Below are positions 1-7,699 of a stretch of 36,257 bases of DNA, one piece after another. The DNA comes from an uncultured Hyphomicrobiales bacterium (GTDB lineage: Bacteria; Pseudomonadota; Alphaproteobacteria; Rhizobiales; Aestuariivirgaceae). The notes beneath the pieces are model-generated. The model worked only from the letters and a program-made list of their open reading frames with translations. It had not been told where the DNA came from and searched no databases. Every line of letters starts with the position of its first letter. Position 1 is the first letter of the stretch. The DNA is taken from contig CAJBCQ010000104.1 in the NCBI GenBank assembly GCA_903951595.1, positions 1 through 36,257 of the forward strand, in the 5' to 3' direction. The position numbers were made by a program, and so were the translations under genes.

Positions 1-930
1 GAAGGGGAAGGTGATCGACAGCGATAGCGGCAGATAGACGCCGGCTTTGGCTTGCGGCAGGGCAAGGCGCATGGCGGCGGGCACAGCGATATAGGAAGCG
101 CTGGCGCAGAGTGACATGAACAGGGCACCGGTTCCCACATCCAGGCCGATGAGCCAGCTCAAGCCCAATCCGACAGAAGCGCCTGTGAGGGGCATGTAAA
201 GCCCGAACAGGGCCACGCGCCAATTAAGCTCTTTCAGATGATGGGCTTGGCGGGAAACGAAAAGCCCCATGTCGAGCAGGAACAGGGCCAGAATGCCTTG
301 GAAGGGTGTGACGAGGAAGCCTTCGACCTTTTTCAGGCCGGATTCTCCGGTGAGTGCACCGACGATGAAGGAGCCGGTGAGCAACAGGATCGCGCCATTG
401 GTGAAGATTTCGCGCGCGAGTTTGGGGGTGGCCTGCTTGCCGACCTCAATGGTTTCGGGTGCGGAGCGGTGGGCGATATAGAGCGCGCTTAAAATGGCGG
501 GTGCTTCCATCAGGGCCACGACGGCTGGCATCCAGCCCTGATGGGTGATGCCTTGGGTGGCAAGGAAACTTACCGCCGTTACGAAGGTGACGATGCTGAC
601 CGAACCATAATGGCCGCCAACGGCAGCCGCAGTTGGTCGGTCGAGATTGGTGGTGGCGCGCAAGAGGGCGTAGCTCAGGAAAGGCTGGGCGAAGCTCATG
701 CAGATGCCAGCAAGAATGGTGGCAGCCATGATGAGATTGATCGAGGGTGAGGCGGCAATGGCTGCGCCGCCTTTGAAGCCAATCGCCATCATCAGATAGA
801 TCGCGAGATAGCGGCTGATGCTATCGGGCACATCGAGATCGGATTTTATATAGCCGGCGATGACGCCCAACGCGAAAAAGAGAATCGCGGGCGACAGCAG
901 GTTTTCTGAAAAAATCTCGATGAAATGCAT
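1..930 (-). CDS. SbtA-family (DUF897) sodium-dependent bicarbonate-type permease, 3' end outside window
   Basis: The minus strand is open without a stop from an ATG at 930 to the window edge, giving 310 residues, so the C-terminus is missing. The translation begins MHFIEIFSENLLSPAILFFA and is strongly hydrophobic, with about eight to nine apparent membrane segments. Blocks such as GFKGGAAIA, GGHYGSVSIVT and EAPAILSALYIA match the pattern of the SbtA/DUF897 family, whose cyanobacterial founder imports bicarbonate with sodium. A G-rich ribosome-binding-like stretch (GGGGG) lies a few bases before the ATG. Family membership is inferred from these blocks and the overall hydrophobic layout. The transported ion cannot be decided from sequence. 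No SbtB-like PII partner or carboxysome gene is visible in the window. Confidence 0.8.
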   Translation of the reverse strand, partial: MHFIEIFSENLLSPAILFFALGVIAGYIKSDLDVPDSISRYLAIYLMMAIGFKGGAAIAASPSINLIMAATILAGICMSFAQPFLSYALLRATTNLDRPTAAAVGGHYGSVSIVTFVTAVSFLATQGITHQGWMPAVVALMEAPAILSALYIAHRSAPETIEVGKQATPKLAREIFTNGAILLLTGSFIVGALTGESGLKKVEGFLVTPFQGILALFLLDMGLFVSRQAHHLKELNWRVALFGLYMPLTGASVGLGLSWLIGLDVGTGALFMSLCASASYIAVPAAMRLALPQAKAGVYLPLSLSITFPF

Positions 931-1025
931 CAGGTACCCCCATTACTGAGGGCACCCTTAGACGGGAAAGGCTGAAAGCTCAAGCTCGGCTGTCCGCCCA
1001 AGACGGCAAGCCGAGCATGAGTCGA

Positions 1026-1214
1026 TCAGTGACGGCTTTTTCCGGCCAACGTGGCTTCCAGACGGTTAATTTCGTCCTTCAGTTTCAGTTTTCGGCGTTT
1101 CAATTCGGCGATGGTGAGATCGTTATATCCAGGGGCATTCATTTCCTGCTGGATCTTGGTTTCGAGGGCTTTGTGCTTGGCAGACAACTCACTGATATGC
1201 GCTTGAAGGGACAT
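1026..1214 (-). CDS. DUF465 / YdcH-family small protein
   Basis: This 62-residue product (MSLQAHISELSAKHKALETK...) is a short, highly charged helical protein. The heptad-like spacing of hydrophobic residues and the tail motif IAELKRRKLKLKDEINRLE are typical of DUF465 (YdcH family) proteins of Proteobacteria. Their biochemical role is unknown. It is transcribed divergently from a second DUF465 gene that starts at 1391, with 176 bases between the two start codons. It sits just upstream, in the same orientation, of the SbtA-like gene, but a gap of about 95 bases argues against tight coupling. The ATG at 1214 is the only sensible start. Functional assignment is by family only. Confidence 0.85.
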   Translation of the reverse strand: MSLQAHISELSAKHKALETKIQQEMNAPGYNDLTIAELKRRKLKLKDEINRLEATLAGKSRH

Positions 1215-1390
1215 TCACGCCTCCGGCTATAAGTGGATCGACGACAAAAGTGTGACACAGCTTGTGGTGATTGTCGAAGGGCCATGTGCATTTTTTGATG
1301 AGTGAAACGTGAATTTGTAAGCGGCAGTTGCATCATCTTGTTTCAGCCGCAACAATGACCTTGCAAGACAGGCTTGAGGGAGCAGCTCAG

Positions 1391-1591
1391 ATGGATGAAG
1401 ATCAGGCAAAACAAGGCAAATTGCTGATGCTGCGCCAGCAGCACCGGGATTTGGATGCCGCCATTGAGAGCCTTGAGGAAAGTGTGGTCGCCGATCAGCT
1501 TCGGCTCAGACGCCTGAAAAAGCAGAAACTGATGCTGAAAGACGAGATCCAGAAGGTCGAAGACAGTCTTATTCCCAACATCATTGCGTGA
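1391..1591 (+). CDS. DUF465 / YdcH-family small protein (second copy)
   Basis: This 66-residue product (MDEDQAKQGKLLMLRQQHRD...) is a charged coiled-coil-like protein. Its motif RLRRLKKQKLMLKDEIQKVED closely parallels the motif of the divergent neighbour at 1026-1214. The open frame extends upstream to 1328, but the ATG at 1391 is preceded by GAGGGAG at 1376-1382, eight bases away, so I chose it. It lies 28 bases before purE and may share its transcript. DUF465 genes next to purE are common in Rhizobiales. No function is known beyond a probable helical dimer. Confidence 0.82.
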   Translation: MDEDQAKQGKLLMLRQQHRDLDAAIESLEESVVADQLRLRRLKKQKLMLKDEIQKVEDSLIPNIIA

Positions 1592-1619
1592 TTGGCCTGC
1601 AAAGGGCTAAAAGGCGGGC

Positions 1620-2114
1620 ATGAAAACCGCAGCCAAAGTTGCCATCATCATGGGAAGCCAGTCGGACTGGGCGACCCTGAAACATGCCGCCGATACGCTG
1701 GATGCTTTGGGCATTGCGCATGAGGCGCGCATCGTCTCGGCCCACCGCACGCCGGATCGGTTGGTGGCTTTCGCCAAGGGGGCAGAAAAAGCGGGCTTTC
1801 ATGTGATCATCGCCGGGGCAGGCGGGGCGGCGCATCTGCCCGGCATGGCTGCCAGCATGACGCGAATCCCCGTGCTTGGCGTTCCCATTGAAAGTGCGGC
1901 TTTGAAGGGTGTGGATAGCCTGCATTCCATCGTGCAGATGCCCGCTGGCATTCCGGTTGGCACGCTGGCCATCGGCAAGGCGGGGGCCATCAATGCAGCC
2001 CTTCTGGCTGCTGCCGTGTTGGCCTTGCATGACAAAAAAATAGCCGCCGCCTTGAATGATTGGCGCGAGCGCCAGACGCAAGGTGTTGCGGAATTTCCGA
2101 AAGACGAGGCCTAA
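1620..2114 (+). CDS. purE: 5-(carboxyamino)imidazole ribonucleotide mutase PurE
   Basis: The 164-residue product is the class I PurE mutase of de novo purine synthesis. It converts N5-CAIR, made by PurK, to CAIR in the cytoplasm. Family hallmarks are the N-terminal phosphate-binding MGSQSDW (residues 11-17), the SAHRTP motif with the catalytic histidine at about residue 42, the [12 protein letters not shown] loop (about 65-76) and the conserved GVP block. Length matches the family. The stop codon overlaps the purK start (TAATG at 2112-2116), which suggests translational coupling. No purine riboswitch is evident in the 28 bases upstream. Confidence 0.98.
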   Translation: MKTAAKVAIIMGSQSDWATLKHAADTLDALGIAHEARIVSAHRTPDRLVAFAKGAEKAGFHVIIAGAGGAAHLPGMAASMTRIPVLGVPIESAALKGVDSLHSIVQMPAGIPVGTLAIGKAGAINAALLAAAVLALHDKKIAAALNDWRERQTQGVAEFPKDEA

Positions 2115-3187
2115 TGGTCGCCTTTCCACTTCCCCCCGGTTCCACCATTGGCATTCTGGGTGGGGGCCAGTTGGGCCGCATGCTGGCGCTGGCGGCGGCA
2201 AAATTGGGGCTGAAAACCCATATTTATTGCCCGGAAGCGGGAAGTCCGGCTTTTGATGTCGCGGCTGATTTCACCTGTGCGGCCTATGAGGACGCTGAGG
2301 CGCTTTCCCGTTTTGCCGCCAGCGTGGATGTCGTGACCTATGAATTCGAGAATGTTCCCGGCCAGACTGCGGCCATTCTGGGGGCTGCCGTTGCGGTGGC
2401 TCCGGCGGCTTCGATTCTGGCGATCACGCAGGATCGGCTGACCGAAAAGCGGTTCATCGAGGCGCAGGGCATTCCGGTTCCGGCCTTTGCCAATGTGGAA
2501 AGCCTCGATGATCTTCACGCCGCCATGGCCCTGCTTGGCACCCCTTGCGTGCTGAAAACCCGCACCATGGGCTATGATGGCAAGGGGCAGGCGAAAATCA
2601 TGAGCCCGGCTGAGGCCGAAGCGGCCTGGCACGCGATTGGCCGCAAACCGGCCATTGCGGAGGCTTTTGTGCCTTTTTCGGCGGAAGTTTCCGTCATTGT
2701 GGCGCGTGGGCGGGATGGGCAAACGGCCGTTTTCGATATTCCGCTGAACGAGCACAGAAACCACATTCTGCACAGGTCCAGCGTGCCCTCGGGGCTTTCG
2801 GAAGCGACTGAAAAAGCGGCCCGCGAGATTGGCCAGAAACTGGCGCAAAGCTTTGATTATGTTGGGGTAATGGCGGTTGAGCTGTTTGTTGTTGGCGACA
2901 GACTGCTTGTCAATGAAATCGCTCCGCGCGTGCATAATTCCGGCCATTGGACGGAATCAGCCTGCATGTCCTCGCAGTTTGAGCAGCATATTCGGGCCGT
3001 GGCGGGCTGGCCTTTGGCCGCCACGGAGCGTTTTGCCGATGTGGAGATGACCAATCTTATTGGGGCTGAGCTTGAGGATTGGGCCAAATTGGCCGCAGAA
3101 CCGGGGGCGGCTTTGCATCTATACGGCAAGGCTGAGGCGCGGCAGGGGCGCAAAATGGGCCATGTGAACCGCCTGAAACAGCGGTGA
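2114..3187 (+). CDS. purK: N5-carboxyaminoimidazole ribonucleotide synthase PurK
   Basis: This 357-residue ATP-grasp enzyme uses ATP and bicarbonate to carboxylate AIR, feeding PurE. The glycine-rich GILGGGQLGRM lies at residues 13-23. KTRTMGYDGKGQ is the ATP-grasp loop, and the metal-binding region includes VNEIAPRVHNSGHWT. An in-frame reading extends upstream to 2060 inside purE, but the ATG at 2114 overlaps the purE stop and is the natural coupled start. The pair forms a two-gene operon. The product ends about 90 bases before rpsU, which has its own promoter-like sequence. Confidence 0.98.
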   Translation: MVAFPLPPGSTIGILGGGQLGRMLALAAAKLGLKTHIYCPEAGSPAFDVAADFTCAAYEDAEALSRFAASVDVVTYEFENVPGQTAAILGAAVAVAPAASILAITQDRLTEKRFIEAQGIPVPAFANVESLDDLHAAMALLGTPCVLKTRTMGYDGKGQAKIMSPAEAEAAWHAIGRKPAIAEAFVPFSAEVSVIVARGRDGQTAVFDIPLNEHRNHILHRSSVPSGLSEATEKAAREIGQKLAQSFDYVGVMAVELFVVGDRLLVNEIAPRVHNSGHWTESACMSSQFEQHIRAVAGWPLAATERFADVEMTNLIGAELEDWAKLAAEPGAALHLYGKAEARQGRKMGHVNRLKQR

Positions 3188-3205
3188 ATTAGCCGTTTCT
3201 GCCCC

Positions 3206-3234
3206 TCGACAGGGCTTGAAGCGTCTGGTATGAC
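3206..3234 (+). promoter_or_regulatory. Putative sigma-70 promoter for rpsU
   Basis: TCGACA at 3206-3211 (five of six matches to TTGACA) is separated by 17 bases from TATGAC at 3229-3234. This places a start of transcription about 40 bases upstream of the rpsU start codon. It was identified by eye only. Confidence 0.5.
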
Positions 3235-3278
3235 CGCCGCCAATCAATGACATCAGACAATGACTGGGTGAAAAGCTA

Positions 3279-3533
3279 GTGCAAGTTCTCGTCCGCGACA
3301 ACAATGTTGACCAGGCCCTCAAGGCGCTCAAAAAGAAGATGCAGCGCGAGGGGATTTTCCGCGAAATGAAGCTGCGCGGACATTTTGAGAAGCCCTCCGA
3401 AAAGAAGGCGCGCGAAAAGGCGGAAGCCATCCGCCGCGCCCGCAAGCTCCAGCGCAAGAAGCTGCAGCGCGAAGGCCTCTTGCCCATGCCCAAGAAGGTG
3501 GAACGTCCTGAGCGCCCGATGGGCCGCGGCTGA
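3279..3533 (+). CDS. rpsU: 30S ribosomal protein bS21
   Basis: The 84-residue basic product (GTG start; [20 protein letters not shown]...) is ribosomal protein S21 of the small subunit, which helps with mRNA start-site recognition. The N-terminal [16 protein letters not shown] block and the [21 protein letters not shown] block are diagnostic. The lysine/arginine-rich tail ending in PMGRG is the longer alphaproteobacterial form. The GTG at 3279 is the only in-frame start that gives the conserved N-terminus. It is monocistronic here, with an upstream promoter-like site and a strong terminator directly downstream. Confidence 0.97.
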   Translation: MQVLVRDNNVDQALKALKKKMQREGIFREMKLRGHFEKPSEKKAREKAEAIRRARKLQRKKLQREGLLPMPKKVERPERPMGRG

Positions 3534-3555
3534 TCCTTCTTTATCGTCGAATTCG

Positions 3556-3584
3556 AAAAGGCCGCCTTTCGGGGCGGCCTTTTT
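3556..3584 (+). terminator. Rho-independent terminator after rpsU (probably bidirectional)
   Basis: An 11-bp perfect stem (3556-3566 with 3573-3583; core GGCCGCC/GGCGGCC) encloses a 6-base loop and ends in a T run on the plus strand. A matching A run on the left allows it to act also for the converging SDR gene on the minus strand, which ends at 3594. Confidence 0.85.
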
Positions 3585-3593
3585 GTTTGGGCG

Positions 3594-4364
3594 TCAGGTC
3601 TTGACCGGCACCGTATAATTCAGCGCCATGCGGCCACCATCGGCATAGAGGCTCTGGCCGGTGATGTAGCTTGCATCATCGCTGGCCAGGAAAGCGGCGA
3701 TGGCGGCGATTTCTTCTGGCTCGCCGATGCGGCCCAAGGGGGTGCGCGAATAGATGCGGTTCATCACTTCTGGATTATTGGCCACTGATTTTAGAATGTC
3801 GGTCATGATGGAGCCGGGGCCGATGGCATTGGTGCGGATGCCGTGCGGGGCCAAGGCCAGTGCCATGATTTTGGTGAGTTGCTTCAGGCCACCTTTGGAT
3901 ACCGTGTAGGGCACCTGATTGGGAATGGCCAATTCGGCATTTACCGAACTCATATTGATGATGGAGCCGGGCCTTTCGCCTGCCTTCACCTGCGCCACCA
4001 TCTGGCGGGCGCAAGCCTGTGCGGTGAGGAATGCGCCTTTCAGATTGACGCGGATGACGCGGTCAAAATCGGCTTCCGAAATGTCGAGGAAATCGGCGGT
4101 GACGATGATGGCGGCATTGTTGATGAGAATATCCACGCCGCCAAAAGCCTTCACGGTTTCGGCCACCAGATGGTTGACCTGTGCGCTATCTCCCACATCG
4201 CACGGGGTGAAGCGTTGGCCGATGGAATTGGCCGCATCGGCACCGGACGCGATGATGTCGCTCAGCATGACATGCGCCCCTTCCGCGGCCAGTCGCTTGG
4301 CGCAGGCAAGGCCAATGCCTTGGGCTGATCCGGTGACGATGGCGCGTTTGCCCTGAAGCTTCAT
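3594..4364 (-). CDS. Short-chain dehydrogenase/reductase (SDR) family oxidoreductase
   Basis: This 256-residue classical SDR shows the NAD(P)-binding TGSAQGIG at residues 11-18, NNAA at about 82-85, a catalytic serine at about 140 and the YxxxK pair Tyr153/Lys157. These define an NAD(P)-dependent alcohol/ketone oxidoreductase with a Rossmann fold. The substrate cannot be read from the sequence. The start ATG at 4364 has AAGGAG a few bases upstream; longer in-frame readings into the MFS gene are not credible. It lies 26 bases after the MFS transporter gene on the same strand and may be co-transcribed with it. The terminator at 3556-3584 closes the unit. Confidence 0.93.
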   Translation of the reverse strand: MKLQGKRAIVTGSAQGIGLACAKRLAAEGAHVMLSDIIASGADAANSIGQRFTPCDVGDSAQVNHLVAETVKAFGGVDILINNAAIIVTADFLDISEADFDRVIRVNLKGAFLTAQACARQMVAQVKAGERPGSIINMSSVNAELAIPNQVPYTVSKGGLKQLTKIMALALAPHGIRTNAIGPGSIMTDILKSVANNPEVMNRIYSRTPLGRIGEPEEIAAIAAFLASDDASYITGQSLYADGGRMALNYTVPVKT

Positions 4365-4390
4365 GGGGGGTCTCCTTGTTTGAAAATCCG

Positions 4391-5536
4391 TCAGTCTTGA
4401 TCTGCCGCGCGCGCGGCCCTTGCGGCAAGGGCAATCGCCACACCGGCAATCGCCACGATCCACAAGGCACCTGCCAGCCCCACGGCTTCAGCGGCAATGC
4501 CGATGGCGGGTGGGCCTGCCAGAAAGCCCGCATAGCCCAGTGTCGTTACCGCCGCGATGCCGCGCCCGGGTGCATGCGGTTCCAGCCTGCCGCCGCCGGA
4601 AAACAGCACGGGTGCCACATTGCCGATGCCGATGCCGGTGAAGATGAGCACGGCAATGGCGACAGCCGGATGTGGGGCGAGCAAGGCACCTGCCATCGCA
4701 AAGGCCATCATCCACGCACTCCAGCGCACAAGGCGCACAGCACCGAAGCGGGCGCGAAGCCAGTCTCCAGCAAAGCGAGAGATCGCCATGCCGCCGGAAA
4801 ACAGCGCATAGCCGAGAGCTGCCGTTCCGGCGTCCAGTTCAAATTTCTGGCGCAGGAAAATGCCACCCCAATCAATAATCGCACCTTCACCCATGAGGGC
4901 GAGGAAACACAAAATGCCCAGCCCGATGCTGGCGCGGGTGGGCCAGCCGAAATGGGTGGCTGAAAGGCCTTTATCCACGGAGGCGGGCAGCAGCATGGGG
5001 CGCACGTATAAGAGCACACCGGCTGAGAACAAGCTCACCATCACGCCTTGGGCTAGGGAGCCGAATTGTTGCACCAGCACGCCGCCCACCAAGGCACCGG
5101 CAAGGCCACCGAGCGAGAATGCGCCATGCAGGAAGCTCATCACCGGTTTGCCGATGCGGCGCTCTACCGCGATGCCATGCGCGTTCATGGCTACATCCAT
5201 GCTGCCCGTGACCATGCCAAACACGAAACCTGCGAGCATGAAGATGGTGACATCCGGCGCTGTTACGGGGCCGAGATAGAGAAGGCTAAACAGAACGCCA
5301 GCAAGGACGGTTACCAAGCGGCTGCCTAAGCGATTGATGAGGGCACCGGCGAGCGGCATGGCAATAATGGCACCTGTCGCCAGCGACAAAAGGGCGAGGC
5401 CAAACAGGCCCGGTCCGGTATCGAGCCGTTCTTTGGCAAGCGGGATTTGTGCCGCCCAGCTGCCCCAGATGACGCCATGCATGAAGAAATAAACGGCAAC
5501 CGCATTACGCGCGGCAAGGATGTTGGGCGCGCTCAT
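4391..5536 (-). CDS. Major facilitator superfamily transporter (YbjJ-like)
   Basis: This 381-residue integral membrane protein has about 12 hydrophobic segments and the paired-repeat look of the MFS. Near the N-terminus is FFMHGVIWGSWAAQIP, and the central loop contains VMSFLHGAFSLGGLAG. This pattern is seen in the YbjJ/fucose-permease-like branch. Its substrate is unknown. The start ATG at 5536 overlaps the stop of the upstream OmpA-like gene (TAATG on the minus strand), so the two are probably translationally coupled. A link between this transporter and the MotA/OmpA-like pair may be only operonic convenience. Confidence 0.9.
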   Translation of the reverse strand: MSAPNILAARNAVAVYFFMHGVIWGSWAAQIPLAKERLDTGPGLFGLALLSLATGAIIAMPLAGALINRLGSRLVTVLAGVLFSLLYLGPVTAPDVTIFMLAGFVFGMVTGSMDVAMNAHGIAVERRIGKPVMSFLHGAFSLGGLAGALVGGVLVQQFGSLAQGVMVSLFSAGVLLYVRPMLLPASVDKGLSATHFGWPTRASIGLGILCFLALMGEGAIIDWGGIFLRQKFELDAGTAALGYALFSGGMAISRFAGDWLRARFGAVRLVRWSAWMMAFAMAGALLAPHPAVAIAVLIFTGIGIGNVAPVLFSGGGRLEPHAPGRGIAAVTTLGYAGFLAGPPAIGIAAEAVGLAGALWIVAIAGVAIALAARAARAADQD

Positions 5537-6567
5537 TACCGCTCTGTCAATTTCAGCTCGATGCGGCGGTTGCGGGTTTTCGCCTCCTCATCCGTACCCG
5601 GATCGATGGGCTGGAATTCGCCGAAGCCAGCCGCAACAAGATGCTCGGGTGAAACCCCCTTGCTCACGAGATATTTCACCACTTCGATGGCACGGGCAGC
5701 CGAAAGCTCCCAGTTGGATTTGAACTGGCTTGTTTGGATGGGATCGGAGTCAGTATGACCATCCACGCGCAGGACCCAGCTGATATCGGCGGGGATTTCC
5801 TGTTCCAATTCGTTGAGGGCGATGGCGAGCTTGTCCATCTCCAGATTGCCGGTGAAATCCATGACGGCGGATCCTTTGGGGAACAGCACTTCGGATTGGA
5901 ACACGAAGCGATCGCCAACCACTTGGATTTCCTCGCGCTGGCTCAGGATTTTGCGCAGGCGGCCGAAGAATTCGGAGCGATAGCGCGCCAGTTCCTGCAC
6001 CTTTTGCGCCAGTGCCGTGTTGAGCCGCTTGCCGAGATCGGTGATCTGGGCCTGGGCTTCGGCATCCTTGGCTTCGGAAGCCTCAAGGGCTTCATTGAGG
6101 GCGGCAAGCTGGCGGCGCAGGGCTGCGATTTGCTGGTTGAGCAGTTCGACTTGTGCCAGAGCTGCGGCGGAGACTTCCTTTTCGCTTTCCAATTGCGATT
6201 CAAGCGAGCCCACATTGGCACCCGCTTCGGTTCCAACGGCGGCTTGGGTTTCGAGCATGCCGGCGAGCTTGGCGTTTTCGGCCTTGGCGGCGGCAAGGTC
6301 GTCGGTGAAGGCACCTAAGGATAATTCAAGCTCGGCCTTTTGTGATCGCTCCAGGGCCAGAAGCTGCGTCAACTCAGCGATCTGGGAGCGCAGTTTGACG
6401 AGGGCTGTATCTTGGCCGGAGATTTCACGCGCCAGCAGGAACTGGGCAACCATGAAGACCGACAGCAGGAAGGTGATGACGAGCAAAAGCTGCGCCATGG
6501 CGTCCACGAAGCCCGGCCAGTAAGGGGCTTCTTGCCCGCCCCGACGGCGCGATGCGAGGCCGGCCAC
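5536..6567 (-). CDS. MotB/OmpA-like peptidoglycan-binding protein with long coiled coil
   Basis: The 343-residue product has a short cytoplasmic N-terminus and one membrane segment at about residues 21-45. Asp22 sits at the start of this segment (WPGFVDAMAQLLLVITFLL), in the position of the ion-binding aspartate of MotB. Then come about 150 residues of heptad-rich coiled coil (about 50-205). The C-terminal OmpA-like domain (about 215-343) carries LRVDGHTDSDPI, SAARAIEVVKYL and RNRRIELKL, so it should anchor to peptidoglycan. It starts only 4 bases after the stop of the MotA/ExbB-like gene. The pair resembles a stator unit, but no flagellar, Ton or Tol genes adjoin it, and a separate tolQR lies at 22685-23863. 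Exact function is unknown. Confidence 0.88.
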   Translation of the reverse strand: MAGLASRRRGGQEAPYWPGFVDAMAQLLLVITFLLSVFMVAQFLLAREISGQDTALVKLRSQIAELTQLLALERSQKAELELSLGAFTDDLAAAKAENAKLAGMLETQAAVGTEAGANVGSLESQLESEKEVSAAALAQVELLNQQIAALRRQLAALNEALEASEAKDAEAQAQITDLGKRLNTALAQKVQELARYRSEFFGRLRKILSQREEIQVVGDRFVFQSEVLFPKGSAVMDFTGNLEMDKLAIALNELEQEIPADISWVLRVDGHTDSDPIQTSQFKSNWELSAARAIEVVKYLVSKGVSPEHLVAAGFGEFQPIDPGTDEEAKTRNRRIELKLTER

Positions 6568-6571
6568 GGGC

Positions 6572-7612
6572 TCAGTCCTCCTTCACGCGCGGGCGGGCGG
6601 CAACTGGCGAGAAGCGGGCCATCATCTTGCGAATTTCGCTTTGCTGATCGGACTGGGATTGCGCCCATTGGCGCACGATTTTCTGTTCTTCGCGCATTTG
6701 CTGCACGAGGCCTTGCACGGCGGTCGCCAGCCGTTCCACGGCTTGCGCGTCACTGCCACCACCTGTGGCATTGCCGTTGCTGGCGATGCTGGCTTCCAGC
6801 GTCTTGTTCATGCGCTCAATGCCTGCCTGTAGTTCGCGCAGGTCAAGGCGCAGGTAATGAGGCACGCTGACTTGCGTGCTGGCGCCATCACCGGCTTCAA
6901 TATCGGTGATGGAGGAGAGCCAGTTTTCCAGATCATTGTAGAAGCGGTTCTGGGCCTGTGTGGATTGCAGGTCGAGAAAGCCCAGCACGAGAGAGGCGGC
7001 CAGACCGAAAAGCGAGGACGAGAAGGAGGTGCCCATGCCGCGCAAGGGTGCCTCAAGGCCGTTCTTGAGTTCTTCGAAAACAGAGGCAGAGCCAGATGCG
7101 TTGATGTCGAGCGAGCGGATGGCACCGGCCACAGAACTCACCGTGTCCAGAAGGCCCCAGAAGGTGCCGAGCAGGCCGAGGAAAATGAGAAGGCCGATGA
7201 GGTAGCGTGACAGATCACGGCTTTCATCCAGACGCGCGGCCAGAGAATCCAACAGCGAGCGCATGGACAGCGGGCTGAGGACTGTCACCCCTTGCCGATC
7301 GCGCAACAGGCCCGCCATGGGGGCGAGCAAGCGGGGGGTATGGGGCACTTCATAGCCCGGATCGGCGATGCGGAAGCTGTTCACCCAGCTCACTTCGGGC
7401 CATAGCCGTGCGACTTGCAGAAAGGCATGGGCGATGCCGAATAGCAGCACCAGCACGATAAAGCCGTTAAGGCCCACCGCATTGGTGAAGGCGCGCTGGA
7501 CTTGCGGGAACAGGATGGCCACGAGGATGGCCACCACAAGGAGGAAAACCGACATGCGAATCAAATAGATGCGCGGCAGGTCCAGAACAGCGGATTCAGA
7601 ACGAGTGGCCAT
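6572..7612 (-). CDS. MotA/TolQ/ExbB-family proton channel-like protein
   Basis: This 346-residue protein has four apparent membrane segments, at about 19-36, 49-68, 137-160 and 192-217. The third and fourth carry the MotA/TolQ/ExbB signature (LIGLLIFLGLLGTFWGLLDTV, then GMGTSFSSSLFGLAASLVLGFLD). The C-terminal 125 residues are cytoplasmic and partly coiled-coil-like (about 255-330), longer than in ExbB or TolQ. It begins at ATG 7612, preceded by GGGGAGAAAC, and leads directly into the OmpA-like partner. Family membership is clear; whether it energises envelope maintenance or something else is not. The architecture recalls the ZorA/ZorB stator of Zorya defence, but no zorC, zorD or zorE gene is nearby. 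Confidence 0.9.
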   Translation of the reverse strand: MATRSESAVLDLPRIYLIRMSVFLLVVAILVAILFPQVQRAFTNAVGLNGFIVLVLLFGIAHAFLQVARLWPEVSWVNSFRIADPGYEVPHTPRLLAPMAGLLRDRQGVTVLSPLSMRSLLDSLAARLDESRDLSRYLIGLLIFLGLLGTFWGLLDTVSSVAGAIRSLDINASGSASVFEELKNGLEAPLRGMGTSFSSSLFGLAASLVLGFLDLQSTQAQNRFYNDLENWLSSITDIEAGDGASTQVSVPHYLRLDLRELQAGIERMNKTLEASIASNGNATGGGSDAQAVERLATAVQGLVQQMREEQKIVRQWAQSQSDQQSEIRKMMARFSPVAARPRVKED

Positions 7613-7699
7613 GTTTCTCCCCGGTGAACTTGTGTCCGGCTTTTTTTCTGGGTGAAGTCTAGGGCCAAAACGGGGCAGCGGGAAGGGTCTGGCTTGGGG

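Noticed and set aside
2111-2947. A 278-residue open frame antisense to purK
   Set aside because: It is a shadow of purK in GC-rich DNA, with no domain and no start signal.
5536-7612. A Zorya anti-phage system
   Set aside because: Only the ZorA/ZorB-like architecture is present. Neighbouring genes are an inositol-phosphatase family enzyme and an MFS transporter. No zorC, zorD helicase or zorE nuclease is visible.
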